Shown piece after piece: positions 1 through 6,853 of a stretch of DNA of 15,099 nucleotides. The notes under the pieces were generated by a model, which had not been told where the DNA came from, made no database searches, and saw only the letters and a list, made by a program, of their open reading frames with translations. Where the stretch lies: the NCBI GenBank assembly GCA_964418595.1, contig CAYQMF010000142.1, positions 1-15,099 on the forward strand. Direction: 5' to 3'. The translations under genes and the position numbers were made by a program. Numbering within the stretch: the first letter of the stretch is position 1; every line of letters starts with the position of its first letter. The stretch comes from CAYQMF01 sp964418595. GTDB lineage: Bacteria > Planctomycetota > UBA1135 > UBA2386.

Positions 1-467
1 CCGGTGATCGCGTGCAGGTCGATGCCCATCTCGCGGGCGCGGGCGCGGGCGGCCGGCGCGGCGAGGACCTTGCCGGGCTCGGCCTGCTCGAAGGCGGGGG
101 CGGGCGCGGGCCGCGGGACCTCGACGGGCTTCTGGGCCGGGGCTGCGGGGGCAGCGGGCGCAGCCTTGGCGGCGGGCGCGGGCTGAGGCTCGGGCTTGGG
201 CTCGGGCTTCGCGGTCGGCGCTGCGGCGCCGACCTCGAAGATCGCGATCACCGCCTCGACCGGCACCACGTCGCCTTCCTTGAACTTCAGCTCCTTCACG
301 ACCGCGTCGTAGGGCGACGTGATCATCACGGTGGCCTTGTCGGTCATCACCTCGACGAACTCGTCCTCTTCCTTCACTTGCTGGCCGGGCTTGACCTTCC
401 AGCTCACGATCTCGCCTTCGGCGATGCCCTCACCGATGTCGGGCAGACGGAATTCCTTGATGGTCAT
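1..467 (-). CDS. Dihydrolipoyl acyltransferase (E2) of a 2-oxoacid dehydrogenase complex, N-terminal part
   Basis: E2 moves acyl groups from E1 to CoA on a swinging lipoyl arm and forms the core of the complex. About 155 residues are visible before the left edge. Residues 1-78 are a lipoyl domain with the lysine to be lipoylated at K44 in the sequence MTDKATV. Residues 80-130 are a flexible Ala/Pro/Lys/Glu linker. Residues 133-155 (GKVLAAPAARARAREMGIDL) begin a peripheral-subunit-binding domain. The catalytic acyltransferase domain lies outside the window. The ATG at 467 has a good Shine-Dalgarno (GAGAGGA) about 8 bases upstream and sits 17 bases after the E1 beta stop, so the genes are one operon. 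BCKDH-type E1 neighbours suggest a branched-chain acyl-transferring E2, but the visible part cannot separate pyruvate, 2-oxoglutarate and branched-chain types. Truncated only by the window edge. Confidence 0.93.
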   Translation of the reverse strand, partial: MTIKEFRLPDIGEGIAEGEIVSWKVKPGQQVKEEDEFVEVMTDKATVMITSPYDAVVKELKFKEGDVVPVEAVIAIFEVGAAAPTAKPEPKPEPQPAPAAKAAPAAPAAPAQKPVEVPRPAPAPAFEQAEPGKVLAAPAARARAREMGIDLHAIT

Positions 468-484
468 GGGGTCGATCCTCTCGG

Positions 485-1459
485 TCACCAGTTGAAGGTC
501 TTGTCGATGCCTGCGAGCACGCGCCGGACGTCGGGCATGTACAGGTTCTCGAGCGTGTACGGGAACGGCGTGTCGAAGCCGGCGACGCGGACCACGGGGC
601 CCTCGAGCGAGTCGCACACCTTCTCGGCGACGATCGCCGCGATCTCGGCGCCGTAGCCGCAGGTCTTGGGGGCCTCGTACACCACCACACAGCGGCCGGT
701 CTTCTTCACCGACTCGAGGATCATGGCCTCGTCGAGCGGCACCAGCGTGCGGGGATCGATGATCTCGATGCTGCGGCCGAGCTTCTCGGCCTCCTGCGCA
801 GCCTTCTCGCACACCGACACCATTGCGCCGTAGGCGACGACGGTGCAGTCGGTGCCCTCGCGCACGATGCGCCCTGTGCCCAGCGGCACCACGTGCTCGC
901 CGTCGGGGACTTCACCCTTCACCGAGCGGTAGATGCGCTTGGGTTCGAGGAACATGACCGGGTCCTCGTCGCGGATCGCGGCGATGAGCAGGCCCTTGGT
1001 GTCGGCCGGCGTCGAGGGAATCACGACCTTGAGCCCGGGCGTGTGGCAGAAGTACGCCTCGCTCGACTGGCTGTGGTAGTGGCCGCCGCGGATGCCGCCG
1101 CCGTACGGCGAGCGGATCACCATCGGGCAGGTGTACTCGCCGCCGCTGCGGTAGCGGAACTTGGCCGCCTCCGACACGATCTGGTCGAAGGCCGGGTAGA
1201 TGAAGTCGAGGAACTGGATCTCGGCGACGGGGCGCAGGCCATAGACGGCCATGCCGATCGCCGTGCCGATGATCCCGCACTCCGACAGCGGCGTGTCGAA
1301 GCACCGGTCGCTGCCGAACTCGTCCTGCAGGCCGGCGGTCGCGAGGAACACGCCGCCGCGGCGGCCGACGTCTTCGCCGAACGTGACGACGCGGTCGTCG
1401 TTCCGCATCTCGGTGCGCAGGCCGTCGGTGACGGCCTCGAGGAGGGTCTTCATTGCCAT
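485..1459 (-). CDS. 2-oxoacid dehydrogenase E1 component, beta subunit (branched-chain type)
   Basis: This is the beta subunit of the alpha2beta2 thiamine-diphosphate-dependent E1, which decarboxylates a 2-oxoacid and acylates the E2 lipoyl arm. It is 324 residues, normal for the family. Features seen are the N-terminal FGEDVGRRGGVF segment (about residues 27-38), TPLSECGIIGTAIGMAVYG, AEIQFLDFIYPAFDQIVSEA, the loop IRSPYGGGIRGGHYHSQSSE, and a transketolase C-terminal domain with IDPRTLVPLD, YEAPKTCGYGAEI and DTPFPYTLE. The YHSQSSEA loop, the AFDQIVSEAAKFRYRSGG segment and the DTPFP segment match branched-chain E1 beta better than pyruvate E1 beta by memory of the families. The start is the ATG at 1459; an ATG at 1453 is also possible, and the upstream GAGAA gives only a weak ribosome-binding site. 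It lies 13 bases after the E1 alpha stop. Confidence 0.95.
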   Translation of the reverse strand: MAMKTLLEAVTDGLRTEMRNDDRVVTFGEDVGRRGGVFLATAGLQDEFGSDRCFDTPLSECGIIGTAIGMAVYGLRPVAEIQFLDFIYPAFDQIVSEAAKFRYRSGGEYTCPMVIRSPYGGGIRGGHYHSQSSEAYFCHTPGLKVVIPSTPADTKGLLIAAIRDEDPVMFLEPKRIYRSVKGEVPDGEHVVPLGTGRIVREGTDCTVVAYGAMVSVCEKAAQEAEKLGRSIEIIDPRTLVPLDEAMILESVKKTGRCVVVYEAPKTCGYGAEIAAIVAEKVCDSLEGPVVRVAGFDTPFPYTLENLYMPDVRRVLAGIDKTFNW

Positions 1460-1472
1460 GGTCGGATTCTCA

Positions 1473-2576
1473 TCAGAGAGGGAACGCGCCCTCGTGGTCG
1501 TTGGCCGGTCCGCCGAGGCTCAGCAGCTCGGCGCGCTGCTCCTCGAGCTGCCGGGTGAGGTTCATGTAGACGTCCTCGAACAACGTCTCGGCCTTGGGAG
1601 CCGGCCGCGTCTCCGCGCGCTTGATCGCCTCGTTGAGCGAGTTCTTGGCGGTCTCGTTGACCTCCTGCTCGAACGCCTCCGTCCACAGCTTGCGCTGCTG
1701 CAGGTAGCGCTTGAAGCGCTCGATCGGGTCCTTCTGCGCCCACGCCTCGACCGAGGCCGCGTCGCGGTAGCGGGTGGGATCGTCGGACGACGAGTGCCCA
1801 CCCATGCGGTAGGTCACGGTCTCGATCAGGGTGGGCCCGCCGCCGGCGCGGGCGCGGTCGACGGCCTCCTTGCACACGCGGTACACGGCGAGGATGTCGT
1901 TGCCGTCGACGCGGACGCCCGGCATGCCGTAGGCCTCGGCCTTGATCGCGATCGACTCGCTGGCGGTCTGCTGCGAGAGCGGGACGGAGATCGCCCACTG
2001 GTTGTTCTCGCACACGAACAGCACCGGCGCCTTGTAGACGGCGGCGAAGTTGAGGCCGGCGTGGAAGTCGTTGCTGCTCGTGCCACCGTCGCCGAAGTAG
2101 GTCATGAAGACCGTGTCGTCCTTGCGGATGCGTGCCGCCATCCCGGCGCCAGCGGCGTGGCTGATCTGCGTGCCGATCGGCGAGCTGATGCTCACGAAGT
2201 TGGCGCTGCGGTGGCTGTAATGCACCGGCATCTGCCGGCCCTTCCCGACGTCGCCGTCGTTGCCGTACCACTCGTTGACGATGTCGTCGAGGTCGACGTC
2301 GCGCAGCAGCATCACGCCCGGCTGCCGGTAGGCGGGGAAGATCCAGTCCGACGCGAGCAGCGCGGCGGCGGAGCCGATGTGGCTCGCCTCCTGTCCCTTG
2401 CTCTGCAGGTAGAAGCCGATGCGGCCCTGGCGCTGCAGCGCCAGCGCCCGCTCGTCCATGATCCGCGTCGCCACCATCACGCGGTACAGCTTCTTCAACT
2501 GCTCCGGCGGGAGGTTGGGGTCCTTGTTCTTCGCGGCCTTGCCGTCCTTCTCGATGATGGTGAGCAGCTTGGTCAT
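1473..2576 (-). CDS. 2-oxoacid dehydrogenase E1 component, alpha subunit (branched-chain type)
   Basis: This is the catalytic thiamine-diphosphate subunit, 367 residues. The cofactor motif is GDG at 162-164 followed by NN at 191-192 (CENNQWAIS). The phosphorylation-loop-like segment at 261-271 reads HSSSDDPTRYR, as in BCKDH alpha (HSTSDD), not HSMSDP as in pyruvate E1 alpha. The entry segment RIGFYLQSKGQEASHIGSAA also resembles the branched-chain enzyme. The likely substrate is therefore a branched 2-oxoacid such as 2-oxoisovalerate, although bacteria with this subunit type can also use pyruvate. The reading frame stays open to 3317 on the minus strand, but everything upstream of the ATG at 2576 is antisense to nothing and simply overlaps lipA; the family match starts at this ATG, which has GGAG 8 bases upstream and overlaps the lipA stop as ATGA, implying translational coupling. 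Confidence 0.95.
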   Translation of the reverse strand: MTKLLTIIEKDGKAAKNKDPNLPPEQLKKLYRVMVATRIMDERALALQRQGRIGFYLQSKGQEASHIGSAAALLASDWIFPAYRQPGVMLLRDVDLDDIVNEWYGNDGDVGKGRQMPVHYSHRSANFVSISSPIGTQISHAAGAGMAARIRKDDTVFMTYFGDGGTSSNDFHAGLNFAAVYKAPVLFVCENNQWAISVPLSQQTASESIAIKAEAYGMPGVRVDGNDILAVYRVCKEAVDRARAGGGPTLIETVTYRMGGHSSSDDPTRYRDAASVEAWAQKDPIERFKRYLQQRKLWTEAFEQEVNETAKNSLNEAIKRAETRPAPKAETLFEDVYMNLTRQLEEQRAELLSLGGPANDHEGAFPL

Positions 2577-3520
2577 GAGATCGTCTCCGCAGCGGTGGCC
2601 GGAGTGGTCGCGGCCGCCTCGGCACGGCGGCGCAGCATGTTCTGCAGGAAGTACTCGCCGGCCTTGTACGAGGAGCGCACCAGCGGGCCCGCGGCCACGT
2701 ACAGGAAGCCCTTGCGCATCGCGCGTTTTTCGAGGGCGACGAACCGGCCCGGCGAGACATGCTCGCGGACCGGGAGATGCTTGAGGGTGGGGCGGAGGTA
2801 TTGACCGAGGGTCAGCACGTCGACGCCGTGGGCGCGCAGGTCGTCCATCGCCTGGTCCAACTCGCGATCGGACTCGCCGAGACCGAGCATGATCGACGAC
2901 TTGGTGACGACGTCGGGTCGGATCGCCTTGGCCCGCTCCAGCATGTCGAGCGAGAGCTGGTAGTCGCAGCGATGGTCGCGCACGCGCGGGGTGAGGCGCT
3001 CGACCGTCTCGACGTTGTGTGCGAAGACCTCCGCGCCGCCGAGCAGGCAGGTGCGCAGTTGCTCCGGATCGCCGGTGAAGTCGCCGACCAGGGCCTCGAC
3101 GAGGATGTCGCGGTTGCGGCGCTTGATGGCGCGGATGGTGGCGGCGACGTGCTCGGCGCCGCCGTCGGGGAGGTCGTCGCGGTCGACCATGGTGAGCACG
3201 ACATACTTGAGTCCCATCGCCACGGCGGCGTCGGCGACCTTGTCGGGCTCGTGCGGGTCGACCGGCAGGCCGTCGGCGTGGGTCTTCACCGCGCAGAACC
3301 GGCAGCCGCGCGTGCACACGTCACCCAGCACCATGAAGGTCGCGGTGCCGCCGGCCCAGCACTCCCCCATGTTGGGGCAGCGCGCCTCCTCGCAGACCGT
3401 GTGCAGGCCGCGCCCGCGCAGGATCCCGGTGAGCCTCGACACCTCCGCGCCGGCCGGAAGAGGGACCTTCAGCCAAGCGGGCTTCTTGCTCGGGGTGATG
3501 CGGCGCGGGTCGATCTTCAC
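2573..3520 (-). CDS. lipA: Lipoyl synthase
   Basis: This radical SAM enzyme inserts two sulfurs into protein-bound octanoyl groups and so makes the lipoyl cofactor used by E2. It has 315 residues, close to the usual length. Both iron-sulfur cluster motifs are intact: the auxiliary-cluster motif CX4CX5C at C43, C48 and C54 (CEEARCPNMGEC) and the radical SAM motif CX3CX2C at C69, C73 and C76 (CTRGCRFC). The C-terminal RSSY at 282-285 supplies the conserved serine ligand. The chosen start is GTG at 3520, which gives the family-typical N-terminus MKIDPRRITPSKKPAWLKVP; its ribosome-binding site is weak. It is the first gene of the lipA - E1 alpha - E1 beta - E2 operon and its stop overlaps the next ATG by four bases, so cofactor synthesis is genetically tied to the enzyme that needs it. 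Confidence 0.97.
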   Translation of the reverse strand: MKIDPRRITPSKKPAWLKVPLPAGAEVSRLTGILRGRGLHTVCEEARCPNMGECWAGGTATFMVLGDVCTRGCRFCAVKTHADGLPVDPHEPDKVADAAVAMGLKYVVLTMVDRDDLPDGGAEHVAATIRAIKRRNRDILVEALVGDFTGDPEQLRTCLLGGAEVFAHNVETVERLTPRVRDHRCDYQLSLDMLERAKAIRPDVVTKSSIMLGLGESDRELDQAMDDLRAHGVDVLTLGQYLRPTLKHLPVREHVSPGRFVALEKRAMRKGFLYVAAGPLVRSSYKAGEYFLQNMLRRRAEAAATTPATAAETIS

Positions 3521-3590
3521 GGCGTCCGTCGGTGGCGGGGGGCGGAAGGTTAGCTGTGTGCCGGCGCCGGGAAAGAGGTGAGTAGTTCAG

Positions 3591-3629
3591 ATACCACGCA
3601 GGATGTCAAAATGGGATGCCGCATGGTAT
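3591..3629. promoter_or_regulatory. Imperfect dyad and paired TTGACA hexamers between lipA and the TetR gene (candidate operator/promoter)
   Basis: The 154-base divergent intergenic region (3521-3674) contains an inverted repeat with outer arms ATACCACGC (3591-3599) and GCATGGTAT (3621-3629). The arms match at 8 of 9 positions, and pairing continues imperfectly inward (about 13 of 18 positions) to a 3-base centre. Two minus-strand TTGACA hexamers, perfect matches to the sigma-70 -35 consensus, lie at 3609-3604 and 3634-3629, 25 bases apart. No convincing -10 box sits at the right distance from either. A dyad next to a TetR gene and overlapping putative -35 elements of the divergent operon suggests that this regulator's operator lies here. 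That is inference. Confidence 0.4.
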
Positions 3630-3674
3630 GTCAACGAGACTGAAGTCCTTGTTTTGCAGTGAGCTGAAGTTCCC

Positions 3675-4331
3675 ATGGCCAGACCCAAGGATCCCCGTCT
3701 CCGCGGTCGGATCGTGACCGCCGCCGCGCGCGAATTCGCGACCCGCGGCTTCCGTGGCGCGAGCCTCGATCGGATCGCCCGCCGGGCCGGGGTCACCAAG
3801 GGCGGCATCTACTTCCACTTTCGCAGCAAGGAAGACCTGTTCTTCGCCGCCCTCGACGAGCAGCGCGCCGGCCGGCGAGAGGTCGTGCCCGGCGAGCGAG
3901 TGAGTTCCGGGTCGGCGGCGGGTGCGCTCGAGGCGTTCGTGGCGGCGTTCCTCGAGTTCCACCTGCGCCAGCCGGAGTCGCACACGCTGGTGCGGCTGCT
4001 GCACACGGAGCTGCGCGCCGGGTTCACCACCGAAGTCCGCGGCGACGCCCGGGCCGAGATGCGCGAGCTGCGCGGCCGCCTGCGCGAACTGCTCGCCCAT
4101 GGGCAGCGGGACGGGAGCCTGCTCGTGGAAGACCCGGCCCTGGCGGCGTTCCTCATCGCCGGCACGCTCGAGGGGGTGCTCGACCAGTGGCGCGTGGCGC
4201 CGCGCGACGCCGAGCCGTTCGGCGGGCCTGCGTCTCTGGCCGGGGCGATCGTCGGGCCGTACGTCAACGCGCGCCGCTCCGACGCGGCCACGCTGCCCGA
4301 GCCCGACGAGGACTTCCAACCACCGTTCTGA
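3675..4331 (+). CDS. TetR/AcrR-family transcriptional regulator
   Basis: 218 residues. The N-terminal DNA-binding domain is clear: RIVTAAAREFATRGFRGASLDRIARRAGV (residues 12-40, given here as the span) followed by TKGGIYFHFRSKEDLFFAAL (41-60), the standard TetR helix-turn-helix signature. The remaining helical region (about 70-195) is the effector-binding and dimerisation domain, too variable to indicate a ligand. The last 20 residues are acidic and proline-containing and look disordered. The ATG at 3675 fits the family start; the upstream AGTGAGCTGAAG stretch gives a weak ribosome-binding site. The gene is divergent from the lipA operon and 102 bases ahead of the Wzz-like gene on the same strand, so it could control the lipoate/2-oxoacid operon, itself, or the polysaccharide genes. 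The adjacent dyad favours divergent control. Confidence 0.9.
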   Translation: MARPKDPRLRGRIVTAAAREFATRGFRGASLDRIARRAGVTKGGIYFHFRSKEDLFFAALDEQRAGRREVVPGERVSSGSAAGALEAFVAAFLEFHLRQPESHTLVRLLHTELRAGFTTEVRGDARAEMRELRGRLRELLAHGQRDGSLLVEDPALAAFLIAGTLEGVLDQWRVAPRDAEPFGGPASLAGAIVGPYVNARRSDAATLPEPDEDFQPPF

Positions 4332-4433
4332 CCGGGCCTTCGTGGCGGCTATCCTTGGCGAACTCGCGGTCCAGCCGCCCGGCGGCCGCAGCCGATAACA
4401 GGAGCTGGACGGCCGCAGGCCAGCGCCACACCG

Positions 4434-6122
4434 ATGTCGACCACCAGCATTCGCACGTCGAGGCAGGAGCCTCGCCAGGAGCCCCCGCGGTCGAGCGGCA
4501 GCCAGGAGTTCGAGGTCCGCTGGCGCAACCCCGAGCGCGCCCTGGTGGACTACGTTTCGGCGCTCTGGGTGCGAAGGGTCTGGATCGTCATGGCGGCTGG
4601 GCTCGCGATGATGATTGCGACCCTCTTCGCGCTCACACAGCCGAACGTGTACTCGTCGTCGGCGAGCGTGTTGGTCGGCGGCAATCGTTCCGGCGCCAAT
4701 GCGGCCGAGATGGCGGTGAACATGCTCCGGCTCGGCAGTGTCGGGCAATCGCAAGTCATGTCGGCGCTCGAAGTCGTCAACTCGCATGAGGTCGCGCTGC
4801 GCGTGGTGACGAATCTCGGCCCGCAGGAGATCCTGCGGCCTTACCAGCCCCGCCCGATCGCGGACCCGGAGCGCGAGCGGATGGGGTTCGTCGACATGGT
4901 GACCGACGCCATGCATCTCCTGCAGGCGAGCTGGTTCCAGTCGGGATCGGACCCGAGCAAGGCGCGCGCCGACGTCGCGGTCGAGGTCTTCCGGCGCCAC
5001 TTCGTGGCGTGGGCCGACGAGCGCGCCTCGATGCTGAAGCTCCACTATCGCGCCGGCAGCCCCGAGTTGGCGCAGCGCATCCTCGACGAGGCCGTGAAGG
5101 TGTCGATCGAGCGGTACCGGCAGGTGACGGCGCCGGCGGAGATGCGCGAGCGTATCCGGAGCCGGACGGAGGGCATGCAGGAGGCGTTCGACCAGGCCAA
5201 GTCGGCCTACGACGCGTTCATCGCCGAGCACGGGCGCGTGCGGTTTGCGGAGGAGATCCAGTCGCGCACGCGCTCCCTCTCCGGGAACGAGGCCGGCCAC
5301 GATGCCAAGGCGCGCGAGCTGGAGAGCGCACGCAAGGCGCTGGCGACGTTCAGCAGCAAGCTCGCGCAACTGCGGGACCGGATCGAGCAGACGGTGGCGG
5401 TCACGGCCTCGCCGGGTGAGCTGCTCTCGCAGCTCCGCATCCGCAAGTTCGACATCGAGCAGCGCAAGATCGACGCCGAGGCCAAGAAGTCGCCGGAGGC
5501 GCTGAAGAACGACAGCGACTACAAGATCCTGGTCGCCTCGCTCGAGCACGCCGACCGCCAGATCGAAGCGGTGCAGCGGCCGCAGATGCAGACGATCGTC
5601 GTCGAGAACCCGGAGTACCGCGTGCTCGACGAACGGATCCGGCAGCTCACGCTGTCGCAGACGCAGCTCGAGAGCGAGCTGCCCGGCATCGCCGCGGACA
5701 TCGCGAGCGAACGCGAGGACCTCGCGAAGTACTACGCCCTGCAAGATCAGGCCGACCGCATCGTCGAGCGCTACACCTTGGCGAAGGCGGAGATCGAGCG
5801 CTGGAAGGCCCTCACCGACACCGCCGAGTTCTCGGCGCAGCTCGACTCGCTGGGGCTCTCGGGCCTCCAGCCGGTCGACCCGCCGACGATCCCGGTCGAG
5901 AAGGAGGGCCCGCAGCGCGGCCGCCTGATCCTGCTTGGACTGGCGGCGGGCCTGCTCGGTGCCCTCACCTGGATCCTCGTGCAGGTGCGCATGAGTCGCG
6001 CCTTCCTGCGCACCTCGGAGGTCGTCGTGGCCTTGGGACGCAGCGACGTGGTCGGCATGCCCTGGCTCGACCGCAGCAACGTCGAGCGCTACCACACCGC
6101 GCGCAAGCGGGGTTGGGACTGA
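4434..6122 (+). CDS. Wzz/GNVR-type polysaccharide chain-length determinant (polysaccharide co-polymerase)
   Basis: This inner-membrane protein sets polymer length and couples polymerisation to export. It has 562 residues. A short cytoplasmic N-terminus is followed by transmembrane helix 1 (about 50-68, VWIVMAAGLAMMIATLFAL), then a long periplasmic region dominated by charged coiled coil (about 215-450), then a proline-containing stretch (PVDPPTIPVEKEGP, before residue 495), transmembrane helix 2 (about 498-516) and a 46-residue cytoplasmic tail. This two-helix layout with a proline-rich approach to helix 2 is typical of Wzz/PCP proteins, and the long coiled coil resembles the PCP-2 type associated with EPS and capsule. 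No kinase domain is fused; a kinase-like ATPase follows 4 bases later. A good AGGAG lies at 4400-4404, about 30 bases before the ATG, which is too far to serve it, so the exact start is less certain than the gene. Confidence 0.88.
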   Translation: MSTTSIRTSRQEPRQEPPRSSGSQEFEVRWRNPERALVDYVSALWVRRVWIVMAAGLAMMIATLFALTQPNVYSSSASVLVGGNRSGANAAEMAVNMLRLGSVGQSQVMSALEVVNSHEVALRVVTNLGPQEILRPYQPRPIADPERERMGFVDMVTDAMHLLQASWFQSGSDPSKARADVAVEVFRRHFVAWADERASMLKLHYRAGSPELAQRILDEAVKVSIERYRQVTAPAEMRERIRSRTEGMQEAFDQAKSAYDAFIAEHGRVRFAEEIQSRTRSLSGNEAGHDAKARELESARKALATFSSKLAQLRDRIEQTVAVTASPGELLSQLRIRKFDIEQRKIDAEAKKSPEALKNDSDYKILVASLEHADRQIEAVQRPQMQTIVVENPEYRVLDERIRQLTLSQTQLESELPGIAADIASEREDLAKYYALQDQADRIVERYTLAKAEIERWKALTDTAEFSAQLDSLGLSGLQPVDPPTIPVEKEGPQRGRLILLGLAAGLLGALTWILVQVRMSRAFLRTSEVVVALGRSDVVGMPWLDRSNVERYHTARKRGWD

Positions 6123-6126
6123 GAGC

Positions 6127-6837
6127 ATGGCCATCGCACCGGATCACACGTTCCAGCTCTACACGTGCCGCAACAGCCGGCTGGTGCGCAACCTCGGCTG
6201 GTTGCAGCCGTTCGCCGAAGACCTCTGGAACCGCCTCGTCGTGTCGTGCGCGGAAGAAGGGATCGAAGGGCGACCCAAGCGGATCGGGGTCGTCGGCGTG
6301 TACGAGGGCGATGGTGCGACGACGGTGGCCATGGGGCTCGCGTTCTATCTCGCCGAGAATCTGGGTCTGCGCGTGTGCGTGATCGAGACCGACCTGCGCA
6401 GCCCGTCCGTCCAGGCCGACGGCATGGCGCCATCGGGTTCGATCGGGCTGAAGGGCTACCTCAGCGGCGAGTGCGGCATCGACGAAGTGATCTTCCACGT
6501 CGATCCGCTGGGCGTGCACGTGCTGCCGGCGGGGCCGGGCGTGACGAGTCCGTCGGCGCTGCTGGACAGCAAGGCGCTGGCTTCGACGCTGCAGGCCGTC
6601 GAGCGGTTGTTCGACGTCGTGATCGTCAACGCGCCCGCGCTCAACATCGCGCCGGAGGATCGCGTGATCCTCGCCGCGACCCAGGCCAACGTGCTCCTGC
6701 TGCGCAGCGGACGCGCGCTGCCGTCGCAGGCGGCGTACTGGATCGGCAAGCTGCAGGAGTACGGCGCCAAGCTCGGGGCGATCTGTCTCAACGGCGTGAA
6801 GTTCGGCCTGCCCTCGGCGCTGCGCCGGCTGCTCTGA
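6127..6837 (+). CDS. CpsD/CapB (BY-kinase)-like P-loop protein with degenerate ATP-binding motifs
   Basis: 236 residues with the fold order of a bacterial tyrosine kinase/MinD-like ATPase, directly downstream of its usual partner, a Wzz-like protein. The expected motifs are recognisable but altered. Walker A at 57-66 is GVYEGDGATT, with alanine at 64 where the catalytic P-loop lysine belongs (normally GEGKST). Walker A' at 86-91 is IETDLR, with Glu for the first Asp. Walker B at 164-170 is VVIVNAP, with Asn for Asp. The C-terminus (SALRRLL) has no tyrosine cluster, which BY-kinases use for autophosphorylation. The protein is therefore probably a regulatory or structural partner of the Wzz-like protein and not an active tyrosine autokinase; weak ATP binding is not excluded. 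Its ATG at 6127 is 4 bases after the Wzz stop, so the two are co-transcribed. Confidence 0.82.
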   Translation: MAIAPDHTFQLYTCRNSRLVRNLGWLQPFAEDLWNRLVVSCAEEGIEGRPKRIGVVGVYEGDGATTVAMGLAFYLAENLGLRVCVIETDLRSPSVQADGMAPSGSIGLKGYLSGECGIDEVIFHVDPLGVHVLPAGPGVTSPSALLDSKALASTLQAVERLFDVVIVNAPALNIAPEDRVILAATQANVLLLRSGRALPSQAAYWIGKLQEYGAKLGAICLNGVKFGLPSALRRLL

Positions 6838-6853
6838 CGCGCGGCCGTGTCAG
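6834..6853. terminator. Short hairpin across a convergent junction (candidate bidirectional terminator)
   Basis: The arms CTGACGC (6834-6840) and GTGTCAG (6847-6853) form a 7-bp stem with one G-U pair and a 6-base loop. The stem contains the stop codon of the plus-strand kinase-like gene (6835-6837) and the stop of the minus-strand GT2 gene (6852-6850). No T-run follows on either side, so this is not a classical intrinsic terminator. Its position in a 12-base tail-to-tail gap makes a transcription-end role plausible. Confidence 0.35.

Noticed and set aside
1251..2804. An open plus-strand frame of 517 codons opposite E1 beta, E1 alpha and lipA
   Set aside because: It is antisense to three well-supported genes and shows only biased composition.
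2577..3317. N-terminal extension of E1 alpha to position 3317 on the minus strand
   Set aside because: The extension overlaps lipA in another frame and is Arg/Pro-rich noise; family similarity begins at the ATG at 2576, which has a good Shine-Dalgarno.
3561..3570. Perfect palindrome CCGGCGCCGG upstream of lipA
   Set aside because: A 10-base G/C-only palindrome is expected by chance in DNA of this composition and it has no promoter-like context.
3606..6134. An open minus-strand frame of 842 codons opposite the TetR and Wzz-like genes
   Set aside because: Its translation is a His/Arg/Leu-rich composition artefact of GC-rich codon bias, with no recognisable domain; both genes on the plus strand have clear family motifs.
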